In this document: in pieces, positions 17,148 to 25,627 of the stretch
How positions within the stretch are numbered: the first letter of the stretch is position 1
Layout: each line of letters begins with the position of its first letter
DNA from: Flavobacteriaceae bacterium
Lineage (GTDB): Bacteria; Bacteroidota; Bacteroidia; Flavobacteriales; Flavobacteriaceae
Assembly: GCA_947478365.1 (NCBI GenBank)
Contig: CANJWG010000004.1
Location: 1 to 52,075, forward strand
Length of the DNA: 52,075 bases
Direction: 5' to 3'
Notes under the pieces: model-generated
The model's database searches: none
Told to the model about the DNA's origin: nothing
The model's input: the letters and a program-made list of their open reading frames with translations, nothing else
Position numbers and translations under genes: made by a program

Positions 17148-18551
17148 TTATTCTACGATTAGTTTAGACCGATATTGATTTCCTGTTAAATCTTCCACGG
17201 CAATAATATACAATCCGCTTGATAAAGCAGTAATATTTAGAGAAGGAGTTGACTCGTTATTTTCGATTGTTTTAGTCAAGATTAATTTTCCAGTTAAATC
17301 AAAAATGTTCACTTTAGAAAGTGTCATTTCAGAACTGTTTGTAATAAAAATTTCTGTTTTAGCCGGATTTGGATAAAAGCTCAACCCTTTTTGATTAAAA
17401 TCATTTAATCCCAAAGAGGAATCTATAATTTTATAGATTGTTCCATTTGAAATGCCAGCAACATATAGCTCGCCATCTTTATCTTCGCCAAATGAGGTAA
17501 AATTTCCTGTGAAAGAGGCTGTTGTTGTGACCACATTCGAGGTGTTTAAAGTCCGGATTTTATTATCGCAATAATCGGTATAAAAATATTTATTGGCGAA
17601 ATTTGGATACCTACTTCCGGTATAAAAATAACCGCCAGTTATAGAACATCCAGTTGAATGATCGTATTGCGTCACAGGAAAAGTCATCGTGCCCATTGGA
17701 GCACACCCCGTCGTATTATATACTGAATTCCCTTCATAACAACGCCAACCAAAATTTAAACCTGCTGTTAAAGGGGCACTAACTTTATTCACTTCTTCAA
17801 AATTGCCTTGTCCAACATCGCCAATCCATAAATCGCCGTTTACTCTGTTAAAAGTAAACTTCCAAGGATTACGCAAACCGTAAGCCCAGATTTCTCTTAT
17901 ACCAGCCGTTGACGAAAAAGGATTGCTTGGCGGAATGCCGTAGTTTAATGCACCATCAGTTGTGTCAACATCTATTCGTAACATCTTGCCCAAAAATACT
18001 CGAGTTGGATTGGCGACATCAACGGTTAGATTCTGAGCATATCCGTTGGGATCACCACCGCTTCCGCCATCACCCATACCGATATACAAATACCCGTCGG
18101 GACCAAATCGTAAACAGCCACCATTGTGGTTAGAAAAAGGTTGGTTAATTGTCATTAAAATAGTTCCAGTTGTGTTGGCTACATTAGGATCGGCCGAAAC
18201 AGAATATCTTGCAATAACTGTTGCCCCATCACTAATACGAGTGTAATTGACATAGAAGAAACCATTGGTAGCATAATTAGGATGAAATGCCAATCCAAGC
18301 AATCCTCTTTCGCTACCTGAAGTACTTACAGTACCAACTAAGTTTAAAAAAGGAGTTGAATTTATAGTACCATTGGTATTTAGAATTCTTATCAAACCAC
18401 GTTGTTGCACCACAAATAAACGAGAATCATTTGCAGGATGTACAATTTCAACAGGAGAAGAAAATCCAGTTGCAAAACTTTGTAAAGCAATAGTTTGAGC
18501 AAAGGATAGTGTAACAAAAAGTAAATTGATAAAAAGTATAATTTTTTTCAT
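17148..18551 (-). CDS. Secreted PQQ-dependent glucose/sorbosone dehydrogenase-like protein with T9SS sorting domain
   Basis: A 467-residue exported protein. A signal peptide (residues 1-18, ending SFAQ) precedes a six-bladed beta-propeller of the soluble quinoprotein sugar-dehydrogenase family: SERGLLGLAFHPNYATNG, NHNGGCLRFGPDGYLYIGMG with the His expected in the active site, EIWAYGLRNPWKFTF, and a LNFGWRCYEG block. The final 80 residues are a type A T9SS sorting domain starting at LSFYPNPAKTE and ending SKLIVE. It is probably released or anchored at the cell surface and oxidises sugars there. PQQ dependence is inferred from the family. Confidence 0.9.
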   Translation of the reverse strand: MKKIILFINLLFVTLSFAQTIALQSFATGFSSPVEIVHPANDSRLFVVQQRGLIRILNTNGTINSTPFLNLVGTVSTSGSERGLLGLAFHPNYATNGFFYVNYTRISDGATVIARYSVSADPNVANTTGTILMTINQPFSNHNGGCLRFGPDGYLYIGMGDGGSGGDPNGYAQNLTVDVANPTRVFLGKMLRIDVDTTDGALNYGIPPSNPFSSTAGIREIWAYGLRNPWKFTFNRVNGDLWIGDVGQGNFEEVNKVSAPLTAGLNFGWRCYEGNSVYNTTGCAPMGTMTFPVTQYDHSTGCSITGGYFYTGSRYPNFANKYFYTDYCDNKIRTLNTSNVVTTTASFTGNFTSFGEDKDGELYVAGISNGTIYKIIDSSLGLNDFNQKGLSFYPNPAKTEIFITNSSEMTLSKVNIFDLTGKLILTKTIENNESTPSLNITALSSGLYIIAVEDLTGNQYRSKLIVE

Positions 18552-18571
18552 AGCAGGTTTTTTATTTTGCG

Positions 18572-18601
18572 TAAAGTTAGAAATAAAAAGTTTTAAATCA
18601 A
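18572..18601 (-). promoter_or_regulatory. Promoter of the secreted sugar dehydrogenase gene
   Basis: On the minus strand, TTG (18601-18599), 19 bases, then TAACTTTA (18579-18572), near-consensus with one mismatch. The ATG follows 20 bases downstream. Confidence 0.6.
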
Positions 18602-18660
18602 ATCGTTAAAACAAACGGAATCAAGTAGGATTACTTTTTATATTTCTATTAAACCTAAAC

Positions 18661-20610
18661 CTAAAACTCATCTACCGAAATGCTATCAGTCTCAGTAGTT
18701 GTCGGGTTTTGTTTCAGAAAAAATTTGGCATCACCCGAAATTGTGATTGGAATATGCTGACCAATTGTATCATTTTCAGTCAAAATATTACGTCGCAACA
18801 TCAGTTTAGTCAAGAAACTATTTTGTTGCACAGCAAAAGGTTTTAAATTTTGTTGGGAGTCAAAACGGTACATGAATCCCTTAGGCCTTGGAATAATAGT
18901 ACCCAAAAACAAACATTCATTCAGATTTAAATTAAATGCCTTTTTTTGGAAATAATACTGTGCTGCCTCGCCAATACCATAAACATTTGGTCCCCATTCG
19001 ATGACATTAAAATAGACTTCGAGCATACGTTCTTTAGAGCTAATTCTATTGTTTTCTAAAAGGTAAACTAAGAGGATTTCTTCTAGTTTTCGCGACAAAG
19101 TTTTTTCCCGGGTTAAAAACACATTTTTTACCAGTTGCATACTGATAGTACTAGCACCGCGGGTGAATTTTTTGGTTCGAATATTTTTGACAATAGATTG
19201 TTTGAATGCCTCATTAATAAATCCGCGATGTATCATAAAAGACGGGTCTTCACTTGTCAACACACATTTTTGTAAATATGGAGAAATGGCCGATAAAGGC
19301 GTAAAATTTGCATTAGATTCGCCAACTAAAATTGGTCTTTGAAGCTTACCTTTATCAATGGCGCGATAGATAAATTCTCCATTGATTTTATTCAAATCGG
19401 CTTCGCCATATTTGGTTATCTTTAAGCCTTCTGGTTTAAGTTTGCTGTCAAAAATCAGGTTGTTTGGCATGTGATTGTTGTATTCAAACTCTAAGTTATA
19501 GCTAAATCTTCCTTGCGCTTCCATCCCTTCAAAATGATGAAATAATCCGGTCGGCAATGCCGTTATAAAGTCTTGCGCTTTCATTTTTGGGATCTTTAAT
19601 TTGAGACTGTAAACCTTATCCTTCTCATTTGTATACGATAGAAAAGTTCCGCATTTAATGTTGTTTAATTGCAATGTTGAAATACTATCCAAAGCAACAA
19701 AACGTTCTCCAACTATCCAATGAAAATTAAAACGAGCATTTTTTATCACTACATCTTTACTTGCAATTTTGGCATGATATACAAATAAATTTTCAATTGA
19801 AGTATAGCCATCAATATGTAATTCTCCACTATTCATCGCTAAATTATCTAAGTTGAAGTGGATGGATTTAAAACCACTTTTCAGATGAAATTTATCATTG
19901 AGATATGGAATCTTAATTGCATCATTTTTGGCATTAGCAAAAGTCAAATCAGCTTTTCTATCTCTTGGATCTGCAAACCCATTAATACTCCATTGTTGTG
20001 AAAATTTATCCGAAGTTACCTGAATTAAAGTGGTTAGTTTTTTATTGGCTAAAGTCAATTGGTTAAAATCAAAAACTACTTTATTGCCTTTGTCATTTAT
20101 TTTGAAAGCAAAGCCTTTAACCTTCATATCAGTTGGAACCAAATCAATTAATTTAGAAGAAATGCGGTTTAAAAGTTTGGCATAATTTACTTCGTCATTT
20201 TTATCTTTCTCTTTTTTGGAATGCAGGAAAGCATCAAAATTGCTTCCATTTTTGGTTTTCACTAACTGAAAAAAGCCTTTGTTTATTACTAATTTTCCCA
20301 ATTGAATATCGCCAATAAGAAGCTTCCAGAAATTAACGCTGGATTTTAATTCTTTTATACTTACTAGGGTGTCAGCATGTTTTGGGACTAAAGAAATTTG
20401 CTGAAATTCCAAATTAGTCAAGCCTTTAAATTCTGCTTTCTGAACCGTAAAATTACATTGGTACTCCCGATCAAGTTTAGCGTCAATGCGATGAATGACC
20501 TTGTCTAATATTGTGTTCCGAAAAGCAAAAAGCAATACCAATCCGAGCATTAATATAGTTCCAAAGATTTTTAGGTAGAAAATTGCTTTTTTTTGTTTCT
20601 TGTTTGTCAT
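18661..20610 (-). CDS. GT51 peptidoglycan glycosyltransferase with AsmA-like N-terminal region
   Basis: A 649-residue membrane protein. One N-terminal transmembrane helix (about 9-27) is followed by roughly 400 residues of beta-rich sequence resembling AsmA/DUF3971-type domains (HRIDAKLDREYQCNFTVQKA, LVINKGFFQLVKTKNG). The C-terminal part is a glycosyltransferase-51 domain: SEDPSFMIHRG with catalytic Glu454, RGASTISMQLVKNVF, KLEEILLVYLLE and the VYGIGEAAQYYF block. It would polymerise lipid II glycan strands. No transpeptidase domain is present, so it is monofunctional. It lies 12 bases after radA in an apparent operon. Confidence 0.88.
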   Translation of the reverse strand: MTNKKQKKAIFYLKIFGTILMLGLVLLFAFRNTILDKVIHRIDAKLDREYQCNFTVQKAEFKGLTNLEFQQISLVPKHADTLVSIKELKSSVNFWKLLIGDIQLGKLVINKGFFQLVKTKNGSNFDAFLHSKKEKDKNDEVNYAKLLNRISSKLIDLVPTDMKVKGFAFKINDKGNKVVFDFNQLTLANKKLTTLIQVTSDKFSQQWSINGFADPRDRKADLTFANAKNDAIKIPYLNDKFHLKSGFKSIHFNLDNLAMNSGELHIDGYTSIENLFVYHAKIASKDVVIKNARFNFHWIVGERFVALDSISTLQLNNIKCGTFLSYTNEKDKVYSLKLKIPKMKAQDFITALPTGLFHHFEGMEAQGRFSYNLEFEYNNHMPNNLIFDSKLKPEGLKITKYGEADLNKINGEFIYRAIDKGKLQRPILVGESNANFTPLSAISPYLQKCVLTSEDPSFMIHRGFINEAFKQSIVKNIRTKKFTRGASTISMQLVKNVFLTREKTLSRKLEEILLVYLLENNRISSKERMLEVYFNVIEWGPNVYGIGEAAQYYFQKKAFNLNLNECLFLGTIIPRPKGFMYRFDSQQNLKPFAVQQNSFLTKLMLRRNILTENDTIGQHIPITISGDAKFFLKQNPTTTETDSISVDEF

Positions 20611-20622
20611 AGTATGTTATAC

Positions 20623-21984
20623 TTATCCAAACAATTGCTCTACCACTTCTTCAATTTTGGAAACCAGAACGATTTTTATTCCAGGAAACTTGGTGGCAAT
20701 TTTATTGTATTTGGAAACAAAAATGGTTGAAAACCCTAATTTTTCGGCTTCCAGAATTCGCTGCTCTACCCGATTTATAGGACGAATTTCGCCCGAAAGT
20801 CCAACTTCGCCAGCAAAACAAACATCTTTGCCAACAGCAATATCTTCATTAGAGGACAAAATAGCAGCTACAACAGCCAAATCTATTGCAGGATCATCTA
20901 CCGAAATTCCACCGGTTACATTTAGAAAAACATCTTTGGTTCCGAGCCGAAAACCAGCGCGTTTTTCTAACACAGCTAAAATCATATTCAGTCTTTTGGC
21001 ATTATAGCCAGTTGTACTCCGTTGAGGTGTTCCATATACAGCAGTTGAAACCAACGCCTGAATTTCAATCATTAACGGTCGCATGCCTTCTAGTGTTGAG
21101 GCAATGGCGGTTCCCGAAAGCTCTTCTTCCCGATGTGAAATTAAAATTTCTGACGGATTTGAAACTTCACGCAAACCCGACCCTTGCATTTCATAAATTC
21201 CTAATTCGGCAGTAGAACCAAAACGGTTTTTGAGCGAACGAAGTATTCGGTATACATGATTTCTATCGCCTTCAAACTGCAAAACCGTATCGACCATGTG
21301 CTCTAATATTTTTGGGCCTGCAATGTTTCCATCTTTGGTAATATGACCTATCAGTATAACCGGAATGTTGGTTTCTTTGGCAAATTTTATTAACTCTGCC
21401 GTAGTTTCTCTTATTTGAGAAATACTCCCAGCGGTTGATTCTATATAATCGGTATGCAAGGTTTGTATTGAATCGATAATAACAATATCGGGTTCGGTTT
21501 CTTCTATATGCCGAAAGATATTTTGAGTCTTGGTTTCGGTTAAAATATAGCAATTGTCGCTCTTCGGATTAATCCGCTCTGCGCGCATTTTTATTTGCTT
21601 CTGACTTTCTTCGCCCGAAACATATAAGGTTTTATAAGGCAATTTTAAAGAAATCTGAAGTAGCAACGTACTTTTTCCGATGCCGGGTTCACCACCCAAA
21701 AGGATTAAGGAACCCGGAACAATTCCACCACCAAGAACGCGATTTAATTCACTATCGGCAGTATCCATTCGCACTTCTTGCGTGGAATCGATTTCTTTTA
21801 TTCTAAGCGGTTTTGAAACTCGTTTGGATTCTGTACTCGAAGGTTTCCAACTAGTCTTTTCTTCTTTTTGAATAATTTCTTCGGCAATGGTATTCCATTC
21901 TTTGCAGGAATTACATTGGCCTTGCCATTTGGCATATTGTGCGCCGCAATTTTGACAAAAAAAAGTAGTTTTTATTTTCGACAT
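20623..21984 (-). CDS. radA: DNA repair protein RadA (Sms)
   Basis: RecA-like ATPase and branch-migration helicase in homologous recombination. It has 453 residues. The N-terminal zinc finger has Cys10, Cys13, Cys24 and Cys27. The Walker A motif GEPGIGKST is at 98-106, the RadA-specific KNRFG motif is in LKNRFGSTAELGIYEM, and the C-terminal Lon-protease-like domain (GGISVDDPAIDLAVVAAIL onward) is complete. It is second to last in the minus-strand run panC to the GT51 gene. No separate promoter is evident directly upstream. A 43-codon open stretch linked to the esterase-like gene lies before it. Confidence 0.96.
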   Translation of the reverse strand: MSKIKTTFFCQNCGAQYAKWQGQCNSCKEWNTIAEEIIQKEEKTSWKPSSTESKRVSKPLRIKEIDSTQEVRMDTADSELNRVLGGGIVPGSLILLGGEPGIGKSTLLLQISLKLPYKTLYVSGEESQKQIKMRAERINPKSDNCYILTETKTQNIFRHIEETEPDIVIIDSIQTLHTDYIESTAGSISQIRETTAELIKFAKETNIPVILIGHITKDGNIAGPKILEHMVDTVLQFEGDRNHVYRILRSLKNRFGSTAELGIYEMQGSGLREVSNPSEILISHREEELSGTAIASTLEGMRPLMIEIQALVSTAVYGTPQRSTTGYNAKRLNMILAVLEKRAGFRLGTKDVFLNVTGGISVDDPAIDLAVVAAILSSNEDIAVGKDVCFAGEVGLSGEIRPINRVEQRILEAEKLGFSTIFVSKYNKIATKFPGIKIVLVSKIEEVVEQLFG

Positions 21985-22006
21985 TTATGCTGAATTTATT
22001 TCAGGA

Positions 22007-22138
22007 TTATTGTTTTTTTTCTTCGGTCGCTGGAGCGTCAGTTGACGGGGAATCTGTTGGAGCTGCTTCAGTTGGCGTATCGGCTGGTAGCGTTTCTTCC
22101 AAAGCAGGTTCATTTTTACAGTTCTTCCCTTTCTTAGG
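22007..22138 (-). other. In-frame 43-codon extension beyond the stop of the esterase-like gene
   Basis: After the TAA at 22141-22139 the same frame stays open for 43 sense codons and ends at TAA 22009-22007. It would encode a Lys-rich start (PKKGKNCKNEPALEE) and then a Pro/Ala/Thr/Glu-rich tail ending ATEEKKQ. There is no ATG in this frame, so it has no obvious start of its own. It may be a tail lost by a recent nonsense change, the remnant of another small gene, or a rarely read-through extension. Composition looks coding-like, but this alone is not proof. Confidence 0.45.
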
Positions 22139-23278
22139 TTATAATTTTTTTAATTCATCAGCTTTTCCAATCATCATTTCTTTTGTCAAATCGCCAATTT
22201 CTTCGCGTTGAAAAGCCATCCTATACGATTTAATAGCTTTAGCGTTTTCTCCTGTTTTTTCATACATCTGCCCCATTTCATAATCAGCTAGCATTGATTT
22301 AGGATAATTCTTTTTGGCCAATTGGGACAATTTCTCAAACTCAGGATAGGCTTTATTTTTAAGTATAGCAGCTTCTATTGCTTTAAAATCATTTAAACGA
22401 ATTGGTAATTTTAACGCAAAAGACTTTTCAATCACATCATATTTTTGAATTAAATAATCTACATATCCCGAAGGGAGCACTGCAATTTTTTCATTAAATT
22501 CAGTAGTTGAAATAGGTTGGTAAACAGAGAATATTTGGTACAAGGCACTTGGAATTGAATTCAGAACTAATGAATAATGTGATGTTCCTTTGAAATCGTC
22601 AAATCTGTAATTGAGTGTTGGTTTATTTATTTTTTTGGCTACTTCGTCTAAAGCTAAAATACGGTTGCGCATTTTTTTCATATCACCATCTCCTGAAGAA
22701 TGATAGTAAAAAATTGGTTTTTGAATGGCTGCTAATCTATCCGGAAGCTGTTCTTCCATTCCTGCCGGGAGTTTTGGACTCATTGAAATATAGGCATCAA
22801 AAAGCGGAACGTCTTTGTAGAGATAACAATTTAGAAAACCAGCGGTAGTGTCTAAACCGGCGATCATTTTAAAGGGTGCGGTTCTATATTTTTTTTCTAT
22901 ATAAGGTAATAATTCCAAACCAACGAACTCAAAAAATGCTTCTCCTTTTTCTGTTGGCAAGCCATTTTCATCCAAAGCACAATCGGTTTCGCGTTCGTTA
23001 TTTTTATTTTGTGTAATACCAACAATAATTACTTCAGGCAAATCGTCCCAATAGTTTCCATAACTCAACGCGCCCTGAAAAGCATCAAAAAGAAAATCGC
23101 CATCCAATAAAATTAAAACAGGATATTTTTGATTTGCATGTTTATCGTATGAAGCCGGCAAGCCAATGGTAATTTCGCGATCTTCATTTAGTTTTTTAGA
23201 CGATATAGTATCGATTACTTTTTGAGAAAAAATAATATTCGAACAAATGAAAAATATAAACAGTATATTTTTTTTCAT
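22139..23278 (-). CDS. Exported esterase-like alpha/beta-hydrolase protein with altered nucleophile site
   Basis: A 379-residue protein of the Fes/IroE-type esterase family (COG2819-like): signal peptide (1-19, ending IFSQ), KYPVLILLDGDFLFDAFQG (about 51-69), PEVIIVGI, and a C-terminal helical stretch with a TPR-like pattern (MGQMYEKTGENAKAIKSYRMAF). The position of the usual nucleophile GHSxGG reads GLDTTAG (141-147), with Asp143 where Ser is expected. The late His in GTSHYSL is retained. It is therefore probably not a classical serine esterase and may be a binding protein. It sits between the flippase and radA genes. Confidence 0.8.
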   Translation of the reverse strand: MKKNILFIFFICSNIIFSQKVIDTISSKKLNEDREITIGLPASYDKHANQKYPVLILLDGDFLFDAFQGALSYGNYWDDLPEVIIVGITQNKNNERETDCALDENGLPTEKGEAFFEFVGLELLPYIEKKYRTAPFKMIAGLDTTAGFLNCYLYKDVPLFDAYISMSPKLPAGMEEQLPDRLAAIQKPIFYYHSSGDGDMKKMRNRILALDEVAKKINKPTLNYRFDDFKGTSHYSLVLNSIPSALYQIFSVYQPISTTEFNEKIAVLPSGYVDYLIQKYDVIEKSFALKLPIRLNDFKAIEAAILKNKAYPEFEKLSQLAKKNYPKSMLADYEMGQMYEKTGENAKAIKSYRMAFQREEIGDLTKEMMIGKADELKKL

Positions 23279-23330
23279 GACAGTAGGATTAGTTTAAACA
23301 GAATGGTTGTTAAATGGACTAGCAATATAA

Positions 23331-23338
23331 CAAAATTA
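23331..23338 (-). promoter_or_regulatory. Possible promoter -7 box of the esterase-like gene
   Basis: TAATTTTG on the minus strand matches TAnnTTTG. It overlaps the last codon of the flippase gene and lies 52 bases before the esterase ATG. It could give the esterase-radA-GT51 part its own transcript. Confidence 0.4.
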
Positions 23339-24301
23339 TTTATTCCTATTTAAAACCGGGAGCAAAACATAGGAAATCAATCCGAGAAGAATAGTCAAAA
23401 TAGTTTGTGATGCCCAAACTAGCCATCCAAAAGCAGTTCCGATATCTTTTGTAATTCCGTAAAGTGAAAAAATCAAAGCAATGGAAAACGGATAAGCGCC
23501 TAATCCGCCATTGGTAAAACCAACTGCCAAGCTACCAAATATAAATCCCATTATCACAATGTCAAAACTCATTTTAGAGGTTTCCGGTAGTGCAAATATG
23601 GTAACGTAAAACATTCCCAGATAAGAGAACCATATAAAAAAAGAATGAAAAACGTATTCCCATTTGTCCTTCATTTTATAAACTGTGGATATGCCCTCAA
23701 TCAAACCGGACAATTTTTTCTTTAGATTTAATATTATTCGCCATTCGGCATAAACCCAAATCAGGATAAAAACAAAGAACAACATTAGGCCAACAATTCC
23801 TGAAATAATTAAGGATTCCAGTGAAACATTTTCACTCAACAGAAATTCATAAATTTTATCAAATTGCGAAACGAATGCAATAAAAACAAATAGAAAGAAG
23901 ATTAGTAAATCAACAATTCTCTCGGCCACGATGGTTCCAAAGGCCTTGTCAAAAGGTACATCTTCGTATTTTTTCAATAAAGCAGCGCGCGAAATTTCGC
24001 CTGAACGAGGAACGGTCAGATTGACCAAATAAGAAACACAAACTGTAAAAAAATTATTCGAAAATTTAGTTTCATAGCCCAAATGGTTTAAAGCAAACTT
24101 CCAACGATAAGCTCTCGACCAATAACCCAAGCAGGCAATTACTAAAGACAATAAAATAAAGTAGTAGTTTGCCTTTTCAAAACTGATTTTTATCTTGTCA
24201 ATTTCCTCGGCTGTTAATGTGGTATATTGATAGTATATAATTCCTATTCCTATTAAAAGAGGAATGATAACCGTTAACCATTTACCGATATGTTTTTTCA
24301 A
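23336..24301 (-). CDS. Flippase-like integral membrane protein (lysylphosphatidylglycerol synthase TM family, UPF0104)
   Basis: A 321-residue protein with about eight hydrophobic helices spread along its length, including an N-terminal anchor (about 7-24). Family blocks are SRAYRWKFALNHLGY, the VNLTVPRSGEISRAALLKKYEDVPFDKAFGTIVAERIVDL segment, and GGLGAYPFSIALIFSLYGI near the C-terminus. Members are related to the membrane half of MprF and to glycolipid or lipid flippases. The cytoplasmic lysyl-transferase domain is absent. The gene starts 6 bases after panD, so the two are co-transcribed. The substrate is unknown. Confidence 0.85.
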   Translation of the reverse strand: MKKHIGKWLTVIIPLLIGIGIIYYQYTTLTAEEIDKIKISFEKANYYFILLSLVIACLGYWSRAYRWKFALNHLGYETKFSNNFFTVCVSYLVNLTVPRSGEISRAALLKKYEDVPFDKAFGTIVAERIVDLLIFFLFVFIAFVSQFDKIYEFLLSENVSLESLIISGIVGLMLFFVFILIWVYAEWRIILNLKKKLSGLIEGISTVYKMKDKWEYVFHSFFIWFSYLGMFYVTIFALPETSKMSFDIVIMGFIFGSLAVGFTNGGLGAYPFSIALIFSLYGITKDIGTAFGWLVWASQTILTILLGLISYVLLPVLNRNK

Positions 24302-24307
24302 GATATT

Positions 24308-24658
24308 TTAGGTCAGGGAATTGTTAGTTTCATTTGGAAAAATCAACCAAGGTTTGAAGCTTTTTGCTTCTTCAAAATCCATTAAAGCATAGGACATAAT
24401 GATAATAATATCACCTTTATGAACTTTTCTGGCGGCTGGACCATTTAGTGTAATATCACCAGAATTTTTTGTGCCTTTGATAACATAAGTCTCAAAACGT
24501 TCGCCGTTGTTGATATTTACAATGGAAACTTTTTCGCCTTCAATAAGGTTTGCTGCTTCCATTAAGGTTTCATCAATAGTGATACTGCCAATATAATTTA
24601 AATCGGCGCCTGTAACTTTTACCCTATGGATTTTAGATTTTATTACTTGAATTTGCAT
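24308..24658 (-). CDS. panD: Aspartate 1-decarboxylase
   Basis: Converts L-aspartate to beta-alanine for pantothenate synthesis. It has 116 residues, the usual size. The self-processing site is Gly24-Ser25 in [10 protein letters not shown], and cleavage there would produce the pyruvoyl group on Ser25. The substrate-binding stretch around [19 protein letters not shown] is intact. It lies 14 bases after panC, whose product uses beta-alanine, so the two genes provide successive steps. Confidence 0.96.
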   Translation of the reverse strand: MQIQVIKSKIHRVKVTGADLNYIGSITIDETLMEAANLIEGEKVSIVNINNGERFETYVIKGTKNSGDITLNGPAARKVHKGDIIIIMSYALMDFEEAKSFKPWLIFPNETNNSLT

Positions 24659-24672
24659 GGGGCAAAAGTAAA

Positions 24673-25521
24673 TTAATTTAATGAAATGGTATCTATCAAT
24701 CGGATTTTGTTAACAAAAACCGCTATAAAAGCTCGGTATTTTTTATTTTTTATTTTTCTAACACAAGGTAAAAGTTCGTCTTCGTCAGCAATTTGAAAAT
24801 ATTCTAATTCAAATTTTGGATGGTCACTAAATTTTTCCGTTACAAATTCCGTTACTTCTTTTGCCGATTTAGTTGCAAAAAGTATTTTAGACTCTTTTAT
24901 GGTTTTATAGATGATTACTGCTTCTTTTCGTTCGGCAGCTGATAATCTTTCGTTACGTGAACTCATAGCTAAGCCATTGGCTTCCCTGAAGATTGGGCAA
25001 CCAACCAGTTTGACAGGCATCTGCAACTTTTGAACCATTTTTTTTAGGATTTGTAACTGTTGAAAATCCTTTTCGCCAAAGTAGGCGTTAGTAGGTTTTA
25101 CTATTTCAAAGAGTCGTTTTACGATAGTGCCAACTCCGTCAAAATGGCCCGGGCGAAATTTTCCTTCCATCTGATTTTCCAAACCGTCAAAATCAAAATG
25201 TTGAGAAACTGTTTTCCCTTCATAAATATTATCAACGCTAGGCGCAAAGACGATAATATCTTCCGAAATGCTTTTTATTTTTTCAATATCTTCATCTAAT
25301 GTTTTGGGATATTTCGCTAAATCTTCGGCATTATTGAATTGTGTTGGATTGACAAAAATACTGATGACATTTACGCTGTTGTTTTTGATTGATTCTTCTA
25401 ATAAAGAAAGATGTCCTTTATGGAGCGCGCCCATCGTAGGTACAAAACCAATCGTCGTTTCTTTATTTGAAACAGAATTGAGATAAGAAACTAACTCGTT
25501 TTGAGTGTTAAAAAGAAGCAT
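24673..25521 (-). CDS. panC: Pantothenate synthetase
   Basis: ATP-dependent condensation of pantoate with beta-alanine to pantothenate. It has 282 residues from ATG 25521. Motifs: [10 protein letters not shown] (28-37) with the nucleotide-binding His34 and His37, [19 protein letters not shown], and AMSSRNERL, the KMSKS-like ATP loop. A longer frame starting at 25572 would begin upstream of the promoter -7 box, so the shorter start is chosen. The gene is divergent from the glycogen-synthase-like gene and leads the run panC-panD-flippase. Confidence 0.95.
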   Translation of the reverse strand: MLLFNTQNELVSYLNSVSNKETTIGFVPTMGALHKGHLSLLEESIKNNSVNVISIFVNPTQFNNAEDLAKYPKTLDEDIEKIKSISEDIIVFAPSVDNIYEGKTVSQHFDFDGLENQMEGKFRPGHFDGVGTIVKRLFEIVKPTNAYFGEKDFQQLQILKKMVQKLQMPVKLVGCPIFREANGLAMSSRNERLSAAERKEAVIIYKTIKESKILFATKSAKEVTEFVTEKFSDHPKFELEYFQIADEDELLPCVRKIKNKKYRAFIAVFVNKIRLIDTISLN

Positions 25522-25542
25522 TGGCTTTCGGTAAATGAGTTG

Positions 25543-25550
25543 CAAACTTA
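25543..25550 (-). promoter_or_regulatory. Promoter -7 box of panC
   Basis: TAAGTTTG on the minus strand (exact TAnnTTTG) lies 21 bases before the panC ATG at 25521. It is inside the longer open frame and so argues against the start at 25572. Confidence 0.6.
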
Positions 25551-25581
25551 CCATTTTCATAAATAACTGCATAAATTTTTG

Positions 25582-25589
25582 TACTTTTG
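25582..25589 (+). promoter_or_regulatory. Promoter -7 box of the glycogen-synthase-like gene operon
   Basis: TACTTTTG matches TAnnTTTG, 38 bases before the ATG at 25628. It is divergent from the panC promoter and the two boxes are only 31 bases apart, so the transcripts could compete. Confidence 0.6.
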
Positions 25590-25627
25590 CCTGTTTTTTA
25601 TTGCCAATAAATAAAGTAGATTAGATT

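Noticed and set aside
21987..22211. A 74-codon plus-strand frame opposite the end of the esterase-like gene
   Set aside because: It is Ser/Val/Gly-rich only because it is antisense to the Pro/Ala/Thr/Glu-rich post-stop extension and the esterase 3' end. It has no promoter or recognisable domain.
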